Shown here in pieces: positions 56,254-64,000 of a DNA stretch of 64,000 nt. Under the pieces are notes generated by a model. The model had not been told where the DNA came from. It worked only from the letters and a program-made list of their open reading frames with translations, and searched no databases. How positions within the stretch are numbered: the stretch's first letter is position 1; every line of letters begins with the position of its first letter. The stretch is from Pyrus communis (lineage: Eukaryota > Streptophyta > Magnoliopsida > Rosales > Rosaceae), in contig NC_084809.1 of the NCBI RefSeq assembly GCF_963583255.1, positions 5,379,501-5,443,500 of the forward strand, read 5' to 3'. Position numbers and translations under genes: made by a program.

Positions 56254-56272
56254 AAACCCTAAACCCTAAACC
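56254..56272. repeat. Short telomere-like tract
   Basis: AAACCCTAAACCCTAAACC, 2.7 units of the plant telomere repeat. The identical 19-mer recurs at 59564-59582. Confidence 0.95.
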
Positions 56273-56798
56273 TTGTCTTTGGCTTAGTAGCATTGGCAAC
56301 GACTATCTTATCCGAACTCTGAGAGCTTAAGATCTGTTCAAAAAAGGGTTGGCATTTGGGCAGCTTAATTATTCATCATTTCGGGCTATCCCAAACTTCA
56401 ATTGCCATTTCAGGCTCAAGTAAGAACAACTTATATGACAAAAGAGTATACCGTCACCATAACGTCCTATGTCATGTAAGTCATTCCTTGAGTACATGGT
56501 AGGTTTTGTTTTTAGATTGATCATGGAGTCCGACTTCAACTTCCGTTTCAACTTTCTAAAGTAGAATGGTTGTTCCTAAGCATGATCTTCCCAAATTCTA
56601 TGAAACGAAATTGAAGGCCTTTCATGTTTTATACTAAAGCTAAGAACTTTCAGAGACTGCAAAAGTAAAATATTGATAGAACGAAAACTCGGTTGGTAGA
56701 AAACGAAAGCCTGAATCATGAAGCAAAATCATATCACCGGGAAAAGTTAGCAAGCATATCGCTACTTTCTCTACCATGTAGAGACGTTTAGAGAATTG

Positions 56799-57327
56799 AG
56801 CCTGTTTGGTATCCTATTTGAAAATTTTTATCATTTCTCAAAACATTTCTTAAAAACAATTTTCTTTAAAACTCAAAAACTTGATTGGTTTGCGATTTAA
56901 ACTAAATAAAAAGACCTAAAAAGAGGGGTTCGCAAGAGAGGGAGAAAGAGGAGAGAGGAAGAAAGAAAGTAAGAGATGATTGAAGGAAAGAGAAAGAAGA
57001 GAGAGGATCAGACGACATAAAGAGGAAGAGGAGTGAGAGAAAGAACCGAGAGAATGAAGAGAGCGAATTGGGGGAGAGACAAAAAAAGTAAAAAAAAAGG
57101 AGAGAGAGATAGATTTGGAGTGAGAATGAAGGAGGGAGGGAAAAGAAACGAATGAGTTTAAGTTTAAAAACTCACTTTTTATGCTTTTAGAGAATAGACT
57201 ATTATTTTTTAGTTAGTCTTGAGTTCAATTTTTTAAAATAGTCCTATCAAACAAGTTTTTAAAGCTTAAAACTTGAAAATTATTTTTGAATTAAAAAGTT
57301 AGATTCAAGTAGAGTATCAAATGGCCC
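56799..57327. mobile_element. MITE-like element with inverted ends
   Basis: Left end AGCCTGTTTGGTATCCTATTTG and the reverse complement of the right end, GGGCCATTTGATACTCTACTTG, are related inverted repeats extending about 70 bp into AT-rich arms. The centre (about 56930-57150) is a GAGA-rich tract. A target duplication is not clear. Confidence 0.6.
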
Positions 57328-57374
57328 TAATCTCTCTAATTCATGTTGGAAAACCACAAAAGAATGGAGAAGGA

Positions 57375-59510
57375 TTTACTCGAAGTGATCGTCACAACCT
57401 CCCCCTACTGCGTCACCTTCCTCCATGTTGCAGAACTCCAGGAAATGGATCGGGCGGTGGTCCTGGTGACAGTACTCCCTCGGCATCCCAAGCTTGATGT
57501 CATACTTCATTCTCGCGGTATGCTTCACCCCCATGAAGTTGTAGTTCCAGGGAATGGATCGGGAATCATGAAGAAGCCAAGAAACTGGTCGCTGAGAATC
57601 ATCTGAGCTTTCTCATAATGGATTGGAAGGTATCCGTGCGGATTAACATTGCTTCCGCTGTCTCCTGTATTAACACGACGTCCCCACTCATAACCAGCTG
57701 GAGTAAGCTTATACGCAGCCAACGAGCATGAACCTGGAGTGAAGCTGCAGGTTAAAATGATGCACTTCTCCCCATTCCATTGCTCGGTGTTCTCCAGCAT
57801 CTTAGCATGAGATGCGACATCCTGGGGAGAGAGCTGAGGAAGCTCATTTGGCTGCGTGTGCATCCATCCCAAAGGCTCCAAATCATTGAGGAAGTCATTC
57901 TCAGGACGAGCCGATGGGAGATAAACTTGCTGGTGAGTCCCCCATTGTGGTGGCATGACAATGCATCGAATTTCCTTAACATGAGGATTGTCGGGCGGGC
58001 TTATACCGTACAAGTAACCAGCAATTTGCGTCCTCAGATCGGCAATGGTGATAAACTCTTTCAAAATGTTCTTCGGAATAATATACGTGTATCCCGTTTC
58101 CTTAATATCTTCTGAATTCACAAATATATGATTGGCCCGAAAGTATAGATTTGCAGCAAAGATTAATCTGACAGTATGAGATCTCTCAGAGAAAACTCAA
58201 CCGTCATCCACTGATCGTCAGAAAGAGAAGGCCAGACGTGGTGTGCCTCAGTAATTACCATTCTGTCGGGCTTCAATAACATATTTGCCTTTTCCTTGTT
58301 CACATGCAGTGCACGAAGAATCAGAATGAGTCTGCAGAATGCAGTGTATGATCGTATACTCTTCAACCAATCATCGTAAATGTTGAAAAGAAGCATCTGC
58401 AGCTCAGTCGCGTTTAATATAGGATCACCAAATTTCTCAACCTTCAAGCAAGCCTGGAAAGGAAGCTGCAGTTCACCTATTATGACTATGTTAGGGAAAT
58501 CCAGCAAGTGAACCCCCAATGGGTCCAGCATTCCTTTACGAGTCACAATAATTTGCTTTGGCTGTTCTTCAATGGGTAGAGATCTCACAAGTGCAGCAAC
58601 TTCTTCTGCGGTTTTCCACTTAGCCAACTGACCAAATCGTTTCTGCCCTGCCCACACACTTGTGTGAATGACCTTCAAGAATAGCAGCCCAGTCCTTCGA
58701 TTGAGTATGAAAATAGCACCATTGATGGATTTTGTAACAAGATTCTCTTCACGTGTATTATGGACTGTAACACGATACACATTTGTGTCATCAACAAACC
58801 AAATAAGTTGATTGCCGAACAGCTCCCCGTAGTTTTGGGAAGACAAATAAGGTTCGTTAGGCTCGGATGAATACAACTGCAACCCTGTCCTTATCCGCTC
58901 CCTCAAGGCATACAGAGCTGGATTTGACTTCATGATCTTGTTCATTGCCCGTTGAAGTAGTGGCTTCGACCCAGGAAACCAGTTACCAAATGCAGAATAT
59001 AAGTTATAAGCCAAATGAATCAATACCAATTACCACCCCTGTGGGAGAAGGATAGAGGGACATGTTGTCAGTTGTATAATCCATAAGCTTGGCTCTGGTG
59101 TATCGTTCAATATCATGAGAATCGTAGTCTCCCCAACGGAGTTGTACATCTATCCACTACTTATTGCTTGCTTTCTGATCAAACACATCCTTTGGCTCAG
59201 CCACAAGACTTGGTTTCGTGATTGGCCATTTATGGGCCGCAAAGAGAAGAATGTCAGCACAGGAGCTGTTCATTTTGTAACTCTTCCTTGGATGTATAGT
59301 TTCCTTCTGCACCGTTTCGATTTCCAAAGCATCCAACTCCTGGTCTAGGACTTGACAGAGATCCATGACAACACTTTCATGAATCTTCTGCCACAAGTGT
59401 GCACGAAATATCTGAATCAATGATATCTTCAAGGTCGGTATCTTCCCATGCATAAGGATTCCTGTCAGATCCAACTTCACCTGGAAACGAGCGCTCGATA
59501 GCAAAAGTGT
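57375..59510 (-). pseudogene. PRP8: 5'-truncated PRP8 retrocopy
   Basis: PRP8 is the core protein of the U5 snRNP. Here only its C-terminal part is found, intronless, on the minus strand and in three frames. The first piece (59504-59157) holds [20 protein letters not shown] and ends at a stop (59159-59157) where the family has Tyr. The sequence continues through [16 protein letters not shown] to the RNase H-like piece (59029-58163: [32 protein letters not shown]). A deletion of several tens of residues joins this near 58150 directly to [16 protein letters not shown] of the MPN/JAB1 domain (58121-57525). That ends with a frameshift in GFFMIPD, and the last residues follow in another frame to about 57380. 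No poly-A tract was found. Confidence 0.92.
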
Positions 59511-59563
59511 GTTTTATAGGCAGCTTTCAAACGAGGGCTCGGTCATACATTCTTTACCATCAT

Positions 59564-59582
59564 AAACCCTAAACCCTAAACC
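59564..59582. repeat. Short telomere-like tract
   Basis: AAACCCTAAACCCTAAACC, identical to 56254-56272, about 55 bp beyond the 5' end of the PRP8 relic. Confidence 0.95.
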
Positions 59583-59655
59583 ATTCACGCCCATGTACTT
59601 TGCACACCGCATGCATGGCCCTTGCCGCTTCATCATAAGCAAGAGCAGCTTCAAT

Positions 59656-59999
59656 TAGGGGTGGGCAAACGGGTCCTGGACCCAGGGTTTGGGGCGTATC
59701 CTTGCGGTTCGGGGTGGGTACGGGATGGGTCCAAAAATTATAAATACAAAACAGGGTGGGCCGGGCTGGTTCCTGGTAAATAATGAGGCGGGGCGATTCT
59801 AAAAGTTAGAGAAAACGAGCCCCCTGCCGGACCATTCATTCCTACTGACTATTGTTTATTACCCTTCTCAGACCTAATTTCACTCAAGCCTCACCCTCAC
59901 CCTCTCTCTCTCTCTCTCTCAAGTCCACTCCGAGTCTTCTCCCTCATCTCTCGATCTCTCTCAATCTCCTCCAGATATCCTTCCTCTCGATCTCCTCCA

Positions 60000-60050
<51 letters not shown>

Positions 60051-60189
60051 AACCTAGCTCAACCCATTTCTTCCTCTCGTCTTCTCCAACCTTCACAAAG
60101 CATAACCAGGCATATATCCAGGAACCGGCTCAAGATCCTTGACATCGAGATCTGCCTCCCGCGCCATCCTCCATAGGTACAGTAAAATT

Positions 60190-60227
<38 letters not shown>

Positions 60228-60672
60228 GCACACGTATATGTGTATCTAAATATTTTAATTTAAAATGTTAGATTTGAATTTATGAAATGATTGTTAGGTT
60301 TTATGCGGCGGATGTGAGGGCGGAGAGCTTCGAGGTGCTCGACAAGTGCAAGAGGAAGGTTGTGGTGACGGCGAATCCGACGGTGATGGTGGAGCAGGTC
60401 TGGGTCTGGGCCGAGTTGGGCTTGGCCGAGACGATGAGAGAGTTGAAGATCAGGATGATGAGCGAGTCTGGGAGGTGATCAAAACAGGAAGAAAAAAAGT
60501 AAAGAGGACTCGTGGCCCCGTCCTAAACCGGCCCGTTTCAAACAGGCTGGGTTAGGTCTGGTTCCAGTGATCAGATTTGCAATACCCAGCTCGACCTGGC
60601 CCGTTTCCTTTTTGAGCGGGTCTTGTCCGGTTCCTCTAAATTTGGGCCCAACCTGGCTCGTGCCCACCCCTA
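59656..60672. mobile_element. hAT-type non-autonomous element (1,017 bp)
   Basis: The ends TAGGGGTGGGCA and TGCCCACCCCTA are perfect inverted repeats. A perfect 8-bp duplication GCTTCAAT lies at 59648-59655 and 60673-60680, the hAT signature. The interior has (CT)n tracts near 59905-59920 and 60005-60048, (CA)n(TA)n near 60191-60226 and GC-rich subterminal CCGGNCC phrases. No transposase is seen. Small ORFs inside are low complexity. Confidence 0.92.
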
Positions 60673-60680
60673 GCTTCAAT

Positions 60681-62116
60681 GGCGGTTGGAAAAGTGTCAA
60701 GCTAGTGTAGGCCTAGGGGGCGGATGCCCCCACTCATTTTAAAAAAAATGTATGATTGCATTTTAATTCTCAATAACCAGCCTTAATTAAACTACAGTTA
60801 AAAAAATTGGTAGGCAACTAAACTAGTCTACCGTTTTGGATCCCAAATGCCCTACCTGATGACAATTTAATTAACAATTAATTAAATTGTGCCTTCCCAT
60901 TTTTCTAACCCTAGGTCGTTAATCCACACAAAACTCATTCCACCACGTACAGCAAAACAATTCCAGTCCTCAACTTCTCCAGATTCTCCCTCCCCTTTCA
61001 TTCAACGAAAACACAATTGAATTTGGAGTGTTATAGACAGTTGGAGTTCAAGTAATAATTATCAAAATTCAACACAAGAATTTTACTCTACAAGGTATTT
61101 TATACAACTTTACTTCATTAATTTGTTTTTGGCATTTCAATTTAGAATTTAGCTTTCTAATTTAGAGATCAATGGATAAATGATAACATGATTATTTTTA
61201 TATAAAGAGATATTTAATGGTATTGGTAATGATATTGTTATGCAACGCTTTCAAAACATAAAAATGATTCGATGAATAATGTAATATGTTATATGAAAAA
61301 CTTTATGGATTAATATATTAGTGTTTTATTCAATAAATTCTTGAGATTTTTAATTGTGATTTTGTTATTTGAAGATATCCCCGCTCATACAAATCTTTGG
61401 CTTCATCCCTACAGCCAGAGCCTACTTCCCATGTTTGGTGTCCTGATCTCTGCAACCCACTTGCTCCATATCCTCTGCCTAAGAGCATCTCCAGTGACAC
61501 AGAGAAAGAATTCGGGGATGACGAGAAGAAGGCGAGGTGTCGACAGTGACAACTGAGACAGCGGAAAATGACAAGGTAAAAACCGTAAGAGCCCGAACCG
61601 CCTCAATTCAATTTTGCCGCCAAATGGATTGTAAATTTTGGAACTTGGTTTTATCTTTCTTTTGAGGGATTTTTCTCATTATTTGAAATTTGAATATTGG
61701 ACTCTAGTCCGGCCCAAATATTCTGAATATATGGGGATGAAGGAGAGCCCATAAACCTACCAAGACTTGGGTTGAAATAACTCAAGTTGTTCCAGAAATT
61801 TTTTTTTTAAAGTACGAATAACTATCCAATTTTTATACGTGATTCTAAATTAATAAAAATCTTTTAAAACATCCCAAATGATTACTTAAAGTTAAAAAAA
61901 ATAAACATTAGTTAGCTCATGAGTGTTAAGTGTTGGTGTCGCTGCTGTTAATTGATAATGTCGTTAATGTTTAAGTGATGATGAGGCCAAATACTGAAGT
62001 TGATATTCACTAACACCTCATTTTTTGAGTTTTGAACCCCCAAATGGACCTCTTTCAGCCAAGTTAAACGTTGAATTTGTCTAGTTTAAAGATTAGTTTG
62101 GGGATTAGAGCTTTGT
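60681..62116. other. No gene recognised
   Basis: AT-rich spacer. The ORFs at 61341-61606 have no domain I recognise. Confidence 0.45.
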
Positions 62117-62275
62117 AGGTGACGTAGTGAAGACCCGCTTCAATACTTGTACAGATATCATTTAACGCTAGTGATTTTTCAGATGTCCAATCCATAAGAT
62201 TTGAATCTAAGGCATCTCATTTACAAGTAAAAAGAAATATCACTACACCAAAGTATTAAGTAATTCTAAATATTT
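62117..62275 (-). mobile_element. Degenerate SINE
   Basis: On the minus strand the A-box-like GTGTAGTGATA and a decayed B box GATTCAAATC are in the same spacing as in the copies at 41210 and 54364, with AAGTGAGAGG-like sequence between. The tail is not clear. Confidence 0.5.
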
Positions 62276-63090
62276 TGATTTTATCAATTAAGAAACTAAA
62301 CTGTAAATATAAAAGCCACTAGGATAACCAGTACAGAGATAATTGAATTGCAATGCGTTCCTCGCAGTCAATGGAACTCATTGTTAAAACCAAATACAAT
62401 GTTTACTTTTTAGGATAGTTGTTTTTAACCTTTTTTACACTTTCTTTTTTCTTTTACACTCATCTTTTATTTATATCCTGTAATTCTTTCTCTCGATTTA
62501 TTAAATTTAAAAATAAGAAAGAAAGAAGAAAGTGTAAAATCACTTTCGTTGTGTAACTTTATACTTCAGCTTAAAATTTTCATCATGATTTTGACTCTCT
62601 GTATTTTCAAGACCTTCATTAGGTTTCAAGAATTTCAATTTTTTGAATATTTTGTATCACTTTTACCGATCATGGTTCTTTTAGTGGGAGAAAGATTATT
62701 TACCCTTCTAATCTCTTCAACCTTCCATCATTTCCTATTTGAACAGCCACGGTTAAGTCACGTCAACATCTTATATTGATTTTTTTATAGAGATAATAAG
62801 ATAAAAAATAATGTGTGAGAATAGGGAATGGAAGGGGATGAGAATAGGAGGGTAGAGAATCCTCCTCCCTCTTGGTGCTGCATCTTTATTCCTTCTAGGG
62901 TGTGCAAACGAACGTACAAATGACTCATCAAATAATGTATTTAGACCAATCTGGTCGTGAAGCAAATCTTTAAGTAGTGTTACACAATTCAATCAGCAAA
63001 CATATCAGTGTACGGCTTATTGAGTGACACGTTTTAAAAATCAAGCAGTACATTTGGCATATAGATTGGTATAAATCACATGTGACGTTA
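62276..63090. other. No gene recognised
   Basis: AT-rich spacer with short random ORFs. Confidence 0.45.
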
Positions 63091-63093
63091 CTA

Positions 63094-63326
63094 AGAGCTC
63101 GTTTAGAAAAACTTTTAAAATGATTGAAAGTGCTTTTAGAGAGTATTTTTGGGTTCCAAAAGCACTTGAAGTGCTTCATACAAGAAGCACTAGTTATATA
63201 TTTATTACAAAAAGTCTCTTAAATGATTTTTCAGGATTTACTTACATTTTAACTAATTATTGGTTTCAAATACATTTTCACCAAAGTGCGTTCAGCTATT
63301 TTTAAAAAACTTTCAAACGAGTCTTA
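63094..63326. mobile_element. Small MITE-like element
   Basis: Left GAGCTCGTTTAGAAAAACTTTT and right AAAAAACTTTCAAACGAGTC are inverted. Inner GAAAGTGCTTTTAG and CCAAAGTGCGTTCAGC continue the arms. The target duplication is unclear (TAA/TTA possible). Confidence 0.6.
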
Positions 63327-64000
63327 ATTTTGTGTTTACAGCAGACTTTTTCCTATTTGTGCTCTGTTGAAGCGTTGTAATTATAACTAGAATATATGTA
63401 TTAAAGCATCTAATATGCTCCTTTACATATAATTTACAGTCCATTTTTCTGTTCAACAAGTGCATAAAATCGCTTTTGGCTTATTTTACATTTATCTTTG
63501 TCTCCCACTTTGATCACTTCATGTAGACTGAGCTTCAAATTCGATGCCATCATTGTCTTTCTGTGGATGTTTTTGATGCTTTCACTTGTATTTCGTACTC
63601 AATGATCGATCAAACCTTTTTCCCAGCCTTTAAAAATCGGTGGGATGGGACCTTGCGTGTTTACCCACACAATTAATTATTGCCTTTACTATTGATCATC
63701 CACCTTATCTTATACTCCTTAAATGAGTGGTAGCTTCATCTCTTTCATAGCACTGGGGCATTCTTTGTCACGAGCTTGTAATTCTTGGTGTATGACGTTT
63801 GTTCTTTGTAGAAAATAGATTTTGTTCGATAATGTGTTGAGAGCATTTTGATATATTATTTATGAACTTCATTGAGGCCTTAAAGATAATTTGTCATTTT
63901 CGATCGTGTTCAGAGCTCTAATTTTAAATGATCTTGAGCATTACTTTATGTTGAAGAGGGACTTTAAGTGAGCCATTTGATTTATTATGGTAAAATGGCT
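63327..64000. other. No gene recognised up to the window end
   Basis: AT-rich sequence without a visible coding or repeat signal. Confidence 0.45.

Noticed and set aside
59852..60142. Ser/Leu-rich ORF
   Set aside because: It is the translation of CT microsatellites inside the hAT element.

Overview
This is plant nuclear DNA. It has AT-rich intergenic sequence, GT-AG introns, a plastid/mitochondrion-type PPR-DYW editing protein, an S-domain receptor kinase, F-box/FBD genes, Ty1/copia elements, tRNA-derived SINEs and many MITEs. It looks like a dicot. The mix of repeats reminds me of Rosaceae (apple/pear group), but that is an impression and was not tested. No bacterial, organellar, viral, rRNA, tRNA or CRISPR feature was seen.

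Layout. (1) 1-4799: 3' part of an S-domain (G-type lectin) receptor-like kinase on the + strand, whose last exon is split by a 2,370-bp solo-LTR-like insertion with a clean 5-bp target duplication. (2) 4800-14200: a graveyard of S-RLK fragments, a degraded copia element and MITEs. (3) 14374-14745: a single-exon one-EF-hand calcium sensor of the KIC/PBP1 type. (4) 17104-41125: a minus-strand F-box/LRR/FBD cluster. It holds one intact member (A, with a duplicated N-terminus), remnants B, C and D in different stages of decay, a further fragment, and one intact but divergent member (E). A very young copia retrotransposon (22445-27517) lies between B and C. Fragments of two different copia elements lie in the first introns of C and D. 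(5) 41663-43852: a second member of the solo-LTR-like family, in the opposite orientation. (6) 44817-47078: a DYW-class PPR protein resembling Arabidopsis MEF22. (7) 47329-47720: hAT transposase remnant. (8) 48140-48832: a membrane-anchored methyltransferase-like gene. (9) 52160-52477: a small signal-peptide plus single-TM protein of unknown function. (10) 57375-59510: an intronless, broken PRP8 retrocopy. (11) Two hAT-type MITEs, SINEs and other small elements fill the rest.

The genes do not form a pathway. The biology that stands out is genome turnover: birth and death in the F-box/FBD and S-RLK families, repeated retroelement insertion into the same intron position, and many small elements with readable target duplications. 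No convincing new multi-gene system was found. The best candidates for a second look are the N-terminally duplicated F-box protein, the receptor kinase whose C-terminal tail is replaced by LTR sequence, and the PRP8 retrocopy with an internal deletion.
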